From assembly GCA_027579435.1 (NCBI GenBank), contig JANBPK010000761.1, positions 3,825-67,824 on the forward strand: a stretch of DNA of 64,000 nucleotides, written 5' to 3'. Source of the stretch: Candolleomyces eurysporus. Taxonomy: Eukaryota > Basidiomycota > Agaricomycetes > Agaricales > Psathyrellaceae. The position numbers were made by a program, and so were the translations under genes. Every line of letters starts with the position of its first letter. Within the stretch, counting starts at the first letter, position 1. Shown here in pieces: positions 47,341 to 57,545 of this stretch. The notes beneath the pieces were generated by a model that was not told the DNA's origin, made no database searches, and worked only from the letters and a program-made list of their open reading frames with translations.

Positions 47341-48081
47341 TCAGGATTCCAGAGGACCAACTGAAATGTTTCTGTCAGTAAATGGAGATTAATAAAGGTT
47401 CTAGATCTCGACTCACGGTAGTCGTAGACAAGGACCGCTTCGATGTCTTCTCCCTTCGGCCCAGTGAACTTGAGGTGTCGGGTGTATCGTCTCTCGCCTT
47501 CGATTTCTTGAAGGCCCCAGGTCTAAATTGAAGGGGTAAGCATCTCCGAAGAGCTTTATCATGATGAGAGAACATCCATACCTGGTTCGCGATCCATGTC
47601 GTACCACTCTTCGCAGTATCACTTTCCGCGTACGTGTGAACGAGGCCGTGCTCATATGTATCCGCAGTCCAGCCGTTCTTCAAGAAGTCGATGTCCAATT
47701 CATCGGCTTTAACCCGCTTGGACTTGCTAATGACATGGCCGAAGGTGGAATCTTCCTTCTGGCGCTCCTGCCAGTCAAGGATGCGATCTTCGCTGCTTGC
47801 TGGGATGCCGCCAGTAATGGTCTGTTCGATGTTGATGCTCTCGACACCATTGGCGTCTTTGGTATGCTTGACATACAGAGTAATGGTTCCAACGCTAATG
47901 GCCTTCCGCTTGAGCCAGCCAACGCCTTGCAAAGCGAGAATAGTGTCAGTGCGGTTGTCGGAGAGGGTTTTGTTCTAGATCATCATAGAGTCAGTTCAAT
48001 CGCGAATCAAGCGGTCAAGACGCTGACCATGACATATCTGCCAGAGAGGTCGAGAATGTTGAGATCAGCAGGAGCGGCCAT
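47341..48081 (-). CDS. conserved fungal protein of about 200 residues, lipocalin-like size
   Basis: Starts MAAPADLNILDLSGRYVM, then after an intron NKTLSDNRTDTILALQGVGW, KRKAISVGTITLYVKHTKD, IEQTITGGIPASSEDRILDW, SGTTWIANQ-TWGLQEIEGE, RRYTRHLKFTGPKGEDIEAV and the end VYDYLGPLES from a small last exon (stop 47341-47343). Alternating strands with GRY near the N-terminus suggest a calycin/lipocalin-type barrel, so small-molecule or lipid binding is possible. This family is widespread in fungi and, in my memory, sometimes labelled after the LCCL protein; here it does sit directly beside an LCCL-domain gene. No signal peptide visible. Confidence 0.85.
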
Positions 48082-48437
48082 GTTTAGGATGAACGTGCGG
48101 GGAAGTTGGGAGAAGTACAACTGAATGCTTACATTTATATCTCTGATATCATGCGTGAACGGGTGCACAAGTTCAAACAATCACATGGAGAGACCTCAGT
48201 GTCATTACCAGGGTGATAGGCGCTCGTGGAGGTATTAAAAGACGTGGCATTGGAAATGGAATGGCGTTGTCGGGCGTTGGAGGTCAAATGAGTATCTCAA
48301 GTCAGTCCTCGGTACTTGTCATGTCTCTTGTGGGTATGAAGCATGCGGTATTACAGCTCGCGGACGGGGAGTAACTTGGCAAAGCCTTCTCAACCATCAA
48401 CCAACGCAACGGTCGATGCTCCGCACGATGTTGGATT
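48082..48437. other. intergenic between two minus-strand genes
   Basis: 356 bp. Holds the 3' end of the hypothetical gene and the promoter of the lipocalin-like gene. Frames here are short shadows. Nothing else recognised. Confidence 0.5.
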
Positions 48438-49094
48438 TCACGGGTTTTTGGGTTGGAATAGCGTGATGACCTTCCACACTGCATCTTTTCCCCGCTCCCA
48501 AGCCCCTGGTCCCCGCGCGTCGTCACCACCAAACTCTATCATGAGACCATCCTTAGACCATTCGCACCAGATGCCAATTGATCCAGAGGATGGCCCTGCG
48601 CCTCCACCCTTCCGGTCAGGTTCTCCGAGGACGCTGACTAGTTCTTTTCCCGTCGACGTTGTCGATATGCTGATGCTCTCAGGACGGCTGATGTCCTTGC
48701 CATCCTTGTCTTGCACTGACGCCAAGGTCAGAGTTAGGGGAGTGGCCGGAAAGGTCGTGAAGGCAAGCTCAGAACGCGATGAACCTGTCTTGCCAGCTTT
48801 CGCAGCGTCTGCGGGGTTGGGAACGTTGTACACATCAAGACTATCCAACACCAGCTTTTCCGTCTCCAATTCCGTATATTTGAGCCCCATTTTCGGCTTG
48901 TACCCCTTCTGAGGGGAGAAAAGCAGGCTGAGGCCGAGGGCGTAGTAATTGAAATAAACGGCATCAGGGTACGATTTGACCTCTGGGTCGGGTACGACCT
49001 TGCCATCGCTCAGACCTGTGAGGAAATCTGAGAGCTTTGACGAAGATGGGGAGATGCCGATAAGACTTTGGAGCTGATTCGACGATGAGGACAT
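48438..49094 (-). CDS. hypothetical conserved-looking protein
   Basis: Single exon of 218 codons from MSSSSNQLQSL (49094); five codons more are open upstream (MNFAA). Not recognised. Visible features: SYPDAVYFNYYALGLSLLFS, GYKPKMGLKYTELETEKLVL, DVYNVPNPADAAKAG, then a Ser/Gly-rich insert and GIWCEWSKDGLMIEFGGDDA, ending ITLFQPKNP. The layout (a two-part fold split by a disordered insert) and codon use look like a real gene. The pattern recalls small fungal proteins annotated only as hypothetical. Start codon is 130 bp from the divergent seipin start. Confidence 0.75.
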   Translation of the reverse strand: MSSSSNQLQSLIGISPSSSKLSDFLTGLSDGKVVPDPEVKSYPDAVYFNYYALGLSLLFSPQKGYKPKMGLKYTELETEKLVLDSLDVYNVPNPADAAKAGKTGSSRSELAFTTFPATPLTLTLASVQDKDGKDISRPESISISTTSTGKELVSVLGEPDRKGGGAGPSSGSIGIWCEWSKDGLMIEFGGDDARGPGAWERGKDAVWKVITLFQPKNP

Positions 49095-49224
49095 GGCTGC
49101 AAAGTTCAAAGTTCAAAACTGAAGCAGACGCGGCTGATCATGTCCAAATCATGTGATAGCCTTGCTCGTGTCGACCGCGATGAGGTCACCAACTTGAACT
49201 TCAAGGGCTTTCCTCCGCTCGACG
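49095..49224. promoter_or_regulatory. bidirectional promoter region, hypothetical gene / seipin
   Basis: Only 130 bp between divergent start codons, the tightest divergent pair in the window. No specific motif claimed. Confidence 0.5.
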
Positions 49225-50452
49225 ATGTCCAAGGCAGAACGCGAAGAGGAACAACAGCCTGAGGAAGCAGAAGCAGAAAGCGGCCTCATATACTCGACCT
49301 TCGTCTCAACCGCCAGCTTCCTTCGACCGTATGCCCCGCAGATCGTGCCGGTGGTGGTATGCACGTTCTTCATTCCCATAATCTTGGCAATTTCTGGCTT
49401 TGCTGGGTACGTGGTATGGAGTAATCTTTCGACGAAGTGGGAGACCCCAATCTACCTTCAATATGGGTGAGTCGCGGATGAACACTCTCCGTTTGGACCC
49501 ATGTTTATTCGACTGGCCAGAGATGGCACTCCACCGAATGCCCAATTCGTGGTGCCTTCCTTGCACTCTCAACAGCAATACGATGTTTCATTGCACCTAG
49601 TCGTGCCCGCTTCAGAATCCAATCTGGCTCTTGGGAACTTTATGGCCTCTTTAACATTAAACACGACCAACAACAAAACTCTGGCTACTGTCAGACGCCC
49701 GGTAAGTCCGCTGTCTTGGAGTCATTGACAGTATCCTGAACCCTCTTATGCTAGGCTGTGGCAGTTACGACCAACTCATGGTGGATTTTTGGGCCGCGAA
49801 ATACCATTGACATTGATGTCCCACTGCTCAAATCTTTCGTCGCGGGTACTTCGAGCCTGCTGGCAGATATCCAATTAGGACGTCGCGACAACTGGAAGAA
49901 CTTGGGAACCGGAGAAGGACGCGAGCTAAGCGTAATATCTGCTTCTTTGCAAGGAATAGCGGTGCCCCACGGAGTCAGGTACGTTGTCATTGTCGCCACT
50001 TCTTCAGCTAGATCTAATCGCAGTGTACTAGGGGCCTCGCCATCCGATTCCCGCTCCTGTCTTCGTTGACCGCAGCGTTCATCTTCTTGACCATCTGCAG
50101 CTTGATTCTTGGGGTGTGCATTCTTCCAGTAATGCTTCCCGATGTACCAGAGGATGCGAAAGATCTTCGCAAGCGCAGTTCGACCTCTTCTATACCATTC
50201 CCTCCTTCCGAGAAAGCTAGACGCAAGAAAAGGTCGCAGTTCAGCAGGAGATCGAGTGAAGCTGCGAGTCCCAGCTCTTCAGTAAGTTTAAGTCCATCAA
50301 TGTTGCGTCCCCGAATTCTGATAAAATCGAAGCAGAGCGTGAAAGAGGAAGAATCTGTCGCCAGCATCCCTCCTGCAGAAGAGCCGACTCCAGAACGACT
50401 TCGTCAGCGCAAGATTAGCACAAGGCGCGAAAACGAAGGGGATTCACAATAA
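49225..50452 (+). CDS. SEI1: seipin (lipid-droplet biogenesis)
   Basis: ER membrane protein that organises lipid-droplet formation at ER-droplet contacts. Seipin architecture is complete: short N-terminus, first membrane helix VVVCTFFIPIILAISGFAGY, a lumenal beta-sandwich with DGTPPNAQFVVPSL, QQQYDVSLHLVVPASESN, LGNFMASLTL and NSWWIFGPRNTIDI, second helix TAAFIFLTICSLILGVCIL, and a basic cytosolic tail ending ENEGDSQ. Exons join at Y-GDGTPP, RP-AVAVTT and HGVR-GLAIRFPLL. The lumenal block YDVS.L.LP.S..NLALGNFM is the most diagnostic part. Tail of about 110 residues is Ser/Arg-rich. Confidence 0.93.
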
Positions 50453-50546
50453 ATACTTGGCGAAAAATTCTGTATGATACCCCCGTATATATAATTCCCT
50501 CATAATTGCTGGTGTCCTATAATGTACAACGGTTCCACGTCCCGCG

Positions 50547-51621
50547 CTACTTCTCACTTTCAGGTTTCTCACTATCTTCAGTTTCTTTGGTATCCGCCTC
50601 ACTCTTCTCCTCTTTCACTTCTTTCACCTCCTTCACCTCCTTCACCTCCTTCACCTCCTCCTTCTCATCCTTCTCCTTCTGCTTTGCCGATGAAGCTGTT
50701 GTTTCCTCAACCTCAGCCTTCTCCTTGGTACTCGTCTCAGGCTCCTTTCCCTTGGAGCCCTTTGATTCTGTGTTATCAGCAAGCCCCTTGACCAGATCAG
50801 CGGCCTCATCGCCCCCGAGTCCCAACTCCTCAATCATATCCCTCAGCTCATCCATGGTGACCTTGACGCCTTGCAGCCCATACCCAGATAGTTCGTCTCC
50901 GAGATCGACTCTCGATCCTTCCTCTTCCTTGTTAATGGGNTTTCGGGGGCGCCTTTCCCCTGAGCGGCGAAGGCTGCTGTTGTGTAGCGAGGATCTTGGT
51001 CTTGATGTGTTCCGGTGTCATTTGGAGGGGGAGTGAAGCACCAGGGACGCCGATAGGTTTGACTGGCGGAGGAGGGCGTTCGAACTCTTCATCCCATTCT
51101 TCGTTGCGCCGGAGGAATTGGTCTAGTTCGTTGTATTCCACCGCTTCTTCACTGGGAGTTGTCCGTTAGATTAGACCAGGGCTGTGGTTGGGAAATGCAC
51201 CTACAAATCCTGAAATGTCTATCGAGGAGTGAGCTCGAATTCCAGAGTAACACATAGCGATATACTCACCCCGATGAATTTACCTCCGACTAAGATGCCT
51301 GGTAACTGCTGTTTGTCTGTAATTCATGTCGGTGGGTTGAGCAGATCTGAGGATGCGGGGACATGTATTTCGAACAACTCAACATACCTGCTGGTGCCCT
51401 CCTCCTCCACAATTTCTTCGCCTCCTCGTCTGAAGCAAGATCATAAGAATTAAAAGGTATCTTCTTCGATTGCAGAATCCGGAGCAAGTACTCTTCGGAC
51501 GAGGCGTTCTATCAGAGCTAACAACAATTGCGATCATGGCCCGAGTCTAACCTTGTCTTTGCCTCAGAGCCGGTTGAGAGGCAATAGTCGTCAAGTAAAT
51601 GGTAATCGGTGGTGGGACCAT
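50547..51621 (-). CDS. SH3BGR/thioredoxin-fold protein with charged C-terminal tail
   Basis: Start MVPPPITIYLTTIASQPALR (51621), then exon joins give RQRQ-EYLLRILQSKKIPF, SYDLASDEEAKKLW, DKQQLPGILVGGKFIG, TFQDF-EEAVEYNELDQFL: the glutaredoxin-like fold of the SH3-binding Glu-rich (SH3BGR) family, without a catalytic CxxC. Includes a 14-nt exon (51205-51218). After the fold comes a Pro-rich linker and a 150-residue charged tail with tandem KEV repeats, ending SEKPESEK. The frame breaks at 50940 unless the N there is an extra base; with it removed, APPKPINKEEEGSRVDL reads through. Likely a redox-inactive adaptor; function unknown in fungi. Confidence 0.85.
50614..50658 (-). repeat. five tandem 9-bp units coding for Lys-Glu-Val
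   Basis: Plus strand reads TTCACCTCC four times after one variant unit (TTCACTTCT). In the minus-strand gene this is (GGAGGTGAA)n, read as repeated EVK/KEV. A coding minisatellite likely to vary in copy number between strains. Confidence 0.85.
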
Positions 51622-51827
51622 GGGTTATAGACGTGATCGTCGTTTAGAATAAAGGAGGGTATCGAAGTCCAAGCCTGCAACGGGTTTCCAATATATACAT
51701 CACCCCACTCAGGGGTTCCATTGCCAATTCTGTCAGTCCATTAATGTTGGCTCGGGGCCGATTGTGATGGCTGCAAGCACTCTTCTTCCTTTTCTCTCTC
51801 GTCCACCGCTAAACAGGATACCCAACG
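51622..51827. promoter_or_regulatory. bidirectional promoter region, SH3BGR-like / LMW-PTP
   Basis: 206 bp between divergent start codons, pyrimidine-rich toward the phosphatase gene (about 51780-51805). No specific site claimed. Confidence 0.45.
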
Positions 51828-52535
51828 ATGGCGAATCCTTCAGGGGAAGTCAAGGTTCTTGTTGTGTGCTTAGGTTCGTCCAGACATTATCGAGAGCTCG
51901 AGTTCTCTACTAACATACGGGCGGCAATCGATCAGGTAACATTTGCCGGTCCCCTATGGGCGAAGCCGTCCTGCAACATATCGCAAACCAAAGAGGGCTA
52001 GATGTCGTTGTAGACAGCGCTGGAACCGCTGGATACCATGTCGGAGAGGAACCTGATGAACGGTGCGTAGCCCACCCTTCCACCCTGTCCAGTACTGAAC
52101 TGTAACTGCGCCCATACAGTACTGTCGCTACTTGCAAGAAGGTCAGTCTGAACCACAGATTGCGGTGCAACCGAAGACACTGAACGTCTCCAAAACAGCA
52201 CGGTGTACCAATAAACAGCTATGCAAGACAAGTTGCCACCTCGGACTTCACGAAATTCACCCATATCCTCGCCTCCGACGAGAACAACTTAAGGCATCTA
52301 GAGTCTATCAAACCTGCGAATGCCACGGCTTCAGTGAGGCTATGGGGCTCTTACCTGGACGGGAAGCCAATCCCTGATCCATACTACGGACGTGCTGTAA
52401 GTTTTATTGGAATGAACTTGGTATTGCAACGACTAAAAATACATTGTGCAGAGCGGGTTTGAAAACGTATACCACCAATGTGTTAGCCTATCGAACGCAT
52501 TCCTAGACGAGGTTATCGGAAAGGAGGGCTCGTAG
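51828..52535 (+). CDS. LTP1: low-molecular-weight protein tyrosine phosphatase
   Basis: Dephosphorylates phosphotyrosine via a cysteinyl-phosphate intermediate. Five exons (51828-51873, 51936-52062, 52120-52141, 52199-52396, 52452-52535) total 477 nt, 158 residues, the normal size. The P-loop is split by intron 1: VCL-GNICRSPMGEAVL, giving C-x5-R with Cys14 and Arg20. Other blocks: DVVVDSAGTAGYHVGEEPD, ATCKKHGVPINSYARQV, FTHILASDENNL, and the catalytic-acid motif PDPYYG. It ends EVIGKEGS. Exon 3 is only 22 nt. All donors and acceptors are GT-AG. Confidence 0.97.
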
Positions 52536-52628
52536 AAAGTCACAATGCAATGCATACATCTTTGGTTGCTTCCCTTTCCCGACGTCTCATGCAGACGAGC
52601 AATTCACCTGGACTTGAAACCTCCAGGA

Positions 52629-55091
52629 TTTAGTGGTGGGTTGGCATGTTCACTGATGCACGGTTTCCAATGGCATCCTCAGCCCTCCAAAGGCTCGTGA
52701 TGGTCTAAAGAAAATGAGCTGATATTCTACAACATTTGCCGGCACTGCTCACCTTATTCTGGGTGTAGAAGTTGATGCCACTGGATGAATGACAGTCGTC
52801 AGCATCATGTCTGCCCCGAGTCTCGTACAAATCTTACCCCTTTCCGTAGAATCCGGTGTCTCCGAGGACGCTACCCTTTAAAAACATTAACAAAAGATAT
52901 CGACTGGAAGCGGTGGGTAAGCCATACCTTGTTTCCGCTCCAAGAGAACATGGGCAGAGGCACCGGGATTGGCACGTTGACTCCAATTTGACCGACGTTC
53001 ACATCAGTCTCGAACTTGCGGGCAGTGGCACCCGACTGAGTGAAGATCGCAGCCCCATTGCCGTAGCGGTTCGAGTTGATGATCTCAAGAGCGTCATCGA
53101 GGGTCTCTGCACGCAGAACAACCAAGACAGGACCGAAAATCTCCTCCCTATCCGGCATAGGTTAGCGAGGAAGCTGGAGGACGCAAGTGGTGCACGTACT
53201 GGTAGCAACGCATGTTGGTACCGGCCTCGATGATGGTGGGGCCAACGAAATTGCCATCGGGGTAGCCAGGAACAGTTATGTTACGACCGTCCAGCAGAAC
53301 CTTCCCTCCGTCTTCCTCTGCGGAAGCAATGAGGCCGGTGACCCTGGCCTTGGCCCCTGGTGAAATGAGAGGACCCCTGGAGGTTGTCAGTATCAATAAG
53401 GCTCGATGAAAACCCTGGAACCCCTACAGATCGGCACCGGACTCGAATCCACCATTGACGCTCAACTTGCTTGCCCTCTCAACAAGTTCAGGCAACCAGC
53501 TCTGGGCTTCGCCGACGAGAAGGGCTAGATGTGAGGGGACTTGGTCAGAAACCAAAGCTGTGTAGGTTTGTAACGCTACTCACCCACTGAGATGGCCATG
53601 CACCGTTGTCCGGCAGCTGCACACGAGGTGAGTACAATTCGCAGAAACCTCAACGGAAAAAANGTACCTCCGAAAGCAGCGCCAACGATAGAGTTCAAGG
53701 CCAGATTTTTGTTAGCTGGTCATCATATTAGCTTACATCTATTCAATGAAGGGATGGAACATACCATCAGGCATAAGAATCGCGTGGTTCTTGGCTCCCA
53801 TGTTGGCCTACTCCATGTGAGCGCACGGGACTCGGAGAAGGCTGACGAAAGCACTGACCTGAACTCGCTTCCCATTTTGAGTTCCCCTTCGAGAGACTCA
53901 GTAACTCGGAACCGCAAGATCGAAAATGACACTTACCGTTCGTAGATGTGTTTGCCGGCACGGTCGCCGCCCACAAAGCTAATCGCCTTAATGTCTGGAT
54001 GGTCGCAAATAGAGTTTACAGTGGGAACACCGCCATGGACAACGTTCAAAACACCATCGGGTAGGCCTGGCAAATGTCAGAAGATCATTGGATAGAAGGT
54101 GATTATATGTATGCATACCTGCTTGCTGGCAGAGTTCAGCGATAATCATAGCCGCGCCTGGGTCCCTCTCAGACGGCTTGAGAACCAGCGTGTTTCCTGT
54201 GACGGCAGCAACAGGAATAGTCCATAGCGGAATCATTCTGCGAAAACGTGAACACGGAGACAATGTGAGCCGACGGAACAGCGTACGCGGGGAAGTTGAA
54301 TGGGGCAACGCTTGCACAAACACCCAAGGGCACTCGTCGGACGTATGTGTCCATGTCCTTGCTTACTGGAGAAAGGCGTTAGCATAGGACGACAGGTGAA
54401 TGGGAGATAGAGTTGCTTACCTTCGATCTTGTCGGCGAGCAATGTGGACGTGATTCCGATGGCAGTCTCAACGACTTGGAGGCCACGAAGCAGATCCCCA
54501 TGTGCGTCTACCAGAATTTGAGAACGTGAAATGGACATGCGAAGTAAAGGTATCTCACCAGCAATGGTCTTTCCTTGCTCAAGAACAATACTCGAGGCAA
54601 TGGCGTCGGCGTTCTTACGCAAGAGGTGTTGAAGTCTGAGCCAAAGATGAGTAGGCTATAGCATCGAAGCCATGAGATACATACTCTATGACAAACTTCT
54701 GACGGGTGAGGATGCTAGTCTTGCTCCAGGATTTAAACGCATGGGATGCAGCATCGACTGCCTGGTCGAATTCTGCATCCGTGGTTTGGGGAACCCGGGT
54801 CAGGACGGTTTGCGTGGACTATGAAGCCAGGTAAGCATGGTCAAATGAAAGCTAAGGGGGCAGTGTACACACAGGGTCGTGAACATCGGTCCACTCCGCA
54901 GTCTTGCTCTCTACAAACTGCCCAGCAATAAAGTTCTTGGTATTCCCTCCGGTAGCACTGGTGCCTTTCCAGCCTTCTGAGAGCTTCTGTGCGCGTGGTA
55001 GGGCTGCTGCGCTGAGAGCATTTGCGCGTGCAGAGGTGCTGAATGCACTCGCCCTGATGTGTCTGAGCTGGGGAAGTCTGGGGCAGGGCAT
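52629..55091 (-). CDS. ALDH6A1: methylmalonate-semialdehyde dehydrogenase, mitochondrial
   Basis: CoA-acylating aldehyde dehydrogenase of valine and pyrimidine catabolism, in the mitochondrial matrix. Start [20 protein letters not shown] (55091) reads like a presequence. Exons give [90 protein letters not shown], the active-site exon [11 protein letters not shown] (nucleophile Cys; exon about 31 nt), [29 protein letters not shown]. The C-terminal exons read [21 protein letters not shown] and [11 protein letters not shown], ending NMPTHH with stop at 52629-52631. GQRCM and FYGK..I.FYTQ.KT are specific to this ALDH class. Very many short exons. Confidence 0.93.
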
Positions 55092-55465
55092 GGTTCGTGG
55101 AGTGGGGAATCAAGCGAAGGCCTGGTATAAAGGGGCCTGCCAATTCAGGTTGGCGCCCACACCGTCACGGAGGCGGATCTTGCAGGTCGCGTAATAGCCG
55201 AGCCCCACGTGTGCCGTGTGACCCTTGGTCACATTTTGCGAAACGCGTTCGTCTCCATATTGGCCTTCGCATCGCCTGAGGGCAACTGGCACGCCAGCCT
55301 CGCCCCGTATCGTCCCACCGTCAGCGAGACGACCCCCGGCACCATCTATCTCTCCAGGGACTCCTGGTGAGTCGAAAATTACGTGTCTGGGCAGTGGCTT
55401 ATCGTGTTCGGTCCGGTTTTGCTTTGCACCGATCTCCCTTCCTCTATACAACCAACTCCGCCGGT
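55092..55465. promoter_or_regulatory. divergent intergenic region, MMSDH / Myb-like gene
   Basis: 374 bp between divergent starts. Frames extending the MMSDH protein upstream (to about 55143 or 55508) give no recognisable sequence. No RNA gene seen. Confidence 0.4.
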
Positions 55466-57272
55466 ATGAATAGCACGTCTCATTTCGGGATGAATGGCTT
55501 TCATTCAAACCAGGGCGCGTCTACAAGCTCTGGCCAGTTTTCTGGGCATTACGGTGGAAACCAGAGCCAGTCCCATTTCGATCACCTCCCTATGAGAGGA
55601 CCACCCATGCCCCAACGCCACCAGACAATCCCTATATCCCAGCAGAACTCGTGGAACCAGTCGATGGCGATGAACACCCAATCCTTGGGCCAAATGGACG
55701 GTGGACAGCTTGCCCCGCAGCAGCAGTGGATGAACCAGTCGTTCCAGAACGGAATCCCTGCCGGGATGAACAATCTCGGGCTGTCATACCTTCCACAGAA
55801 TGTGCTACAGGATGCGCTAGCTCTCTCAATTCCTGTAGAGTCAGCAGACGAGCCGTTGCTGGTGCAGCAAATAATGAATGGCCTCCCTCGGGGAGAGACG
55901 TACAAAGAAATCTTGAATAGTTTGCATGGAGTGAGTTGTCCCTTCTTTCCGCGTTTCTAGCTTTTTTAACATATGGTCCCTCAAGAAAAACGGACATTCC
56001 GCCAGTTTATGGAAGGACTATTATCTAGACCACAAGACTCGCATTGATTCGTGGGTGAATATGTGCATGCAAAAAGACAAACCGCCACAAATCAGCTTGA
56101 AGCAGGAAGAGAGGGGGCCAATCCCTTCTATAAAAAAGCCCACAATCAAGAAACCCTCTCCCGGTTCATTCAAAACCGAGCATTCACCTATCCCCATCTC
56201 CCTGACGCCATCCATTGTTCCCGCGAAGCGACCACATTCCAATGTTCCAACCCCCAAAGAGCGGCGGAGTACGCCTGCTGCAGCCTTGACGCCCGCTGGG
56301 GGTAGTAAGCGAGCAACTATCAACAGCCTCACTGCTCCAGCACCCGTATTCGACAGTCGTCTACCTCCCCCTCACGCTGATATCAAGATTCCAGATCCTC
56401 CCTCTCGCTCTCCTACGCCACCCACAAGAGTGATACCGCAAGGGAGGGGAAACAAGTATACTCCTGAAGATCGCGAATTTTTCATCAAATTCATTCAACG
56501 CGCTTTGCAAAAGAATCCTGATTTGACTCGAAATGAGTTGTGTGAGATGGTGGCTGAACGGGTGAGTTGTCATACCCGCATGTAAATTTCCTAGAGTGCT
56601 CACAAAACGTATTACACAGGCTCCTCATCACACGGCACAATCGTGGGCATCACACTGGTCTATNAATCACGACCTGCCCGACAAGATTCTTGCCGCGGCG
56701 CGTGGACAGGATTATGCTCTCGCCGAGGAAGATGAGGAGGAGGAAGAAGTTAGAACCTCCCGAAGAAAGCGTCCAAAATACCGCGATCCCAGTACAAGCG
56801 GGGACGAAGATGGAGATGAGGACGAGCAGGAGAGCGCATCAGTGAGCNACAATGACGAAGATGATAGCGATGACGATACTCCCGTGAAACAATGGCACGA
56901 GGATGANATGGGTCAGAAGGGCGAACCGTTCTCAGAGGCTGACATGTATATTGCCGCTAAATACATCGCGGAATTNCCCAGATGGCATGAAACTACTTCG
57001 AAGGATCGATGGGGGCCATTTTCAGAGAAGGTATTTGCATTGTTGCGGGTTTCGACTATTCTGCTAACGTCANTCGTAGTATACTCAGCGATCTGCGAAA
57101 TCNTGGGCAGAATATTACCGGCGCTGTGACAAAGGTTCGTCGTTTTTAGTGGTTATTTTATATATCCTGATCCATTGTCCGTAAAGAAATCAACCGGTTA
57201 GCGAGGAAGATACAAAGGCAATTCTCGCAGTCACAGCGCGTTAAGCCTACTAGAACCCCGGGGAAGGAATAG
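55466..57272 (+). CDS. nuclear protein with three Myb/SANT-like modules
   Basis: Starts MNSTSHFGMNGFHS, a Gln/Asn/Met-rich region, then module A (LVQQIMNGLPRGETYKEIL...HSASLWKDYYLDHKTRID), a Pro/Lys-rich linker, module B (YTPEDREFFIKFIQRAL...HHTAQSWASHWS), an acidic stretch with KRPKYRDPS, and module C (SEADMYIAAKYIAEFPRWHE...QRSAKSWAEYYRRCDKEIN). All three end in a similar helix with the pattern S/T-A-x2-W-x2-Y/H-Y/W. Intron joins: SLHG-KNGHSA, ERAPHH, SEK-YTQRS, CDK-EINRLA; stop at 57270-57272 after TPGKE. Modules B and C resemble the Rap1-type Myb fold, so DNA or chromatin binding, perhaps telomeric, is inferred. Confidence 0.72.
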
Positions 57273-57545
57273 AGCGAGAGGTTTAAACCGATTTAATATT
57301 GATTTTTTGATTCTTGAAGGCGGCCNTTATCATCTTCAATCTTGACACTGTTTGTGGTGCATGTCTATGTTTTCTAGTAATTTTTGTTAGTATCAGGACG
57401 TAATATGTGTGGCGTGCCCCTAACTTTGGAATGATCCCTGACTGGTTCACGTGGGGCCATCATATAACAAGATCGATCCAGCCAGACACGCTCCTACTAG
57501 TCTTGTTTCTCTCCTTCACTCTCTTCCACATCTCGACCANCAACC
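57273..57545. other. intergenic, Myb-like gene to GDI1
   Basis: 273 bp; pyrimidine-rich (TTCTCTCCTTCACTCTC) just before the GDI1 ATG. No gene. Confidence 0.4.

Noticed and set aside
50614..50658. CRISPR-like array
   Set aside because: The units are 9 bp with no spacers and lie within a coding frame; it is a simple tandem repeat.
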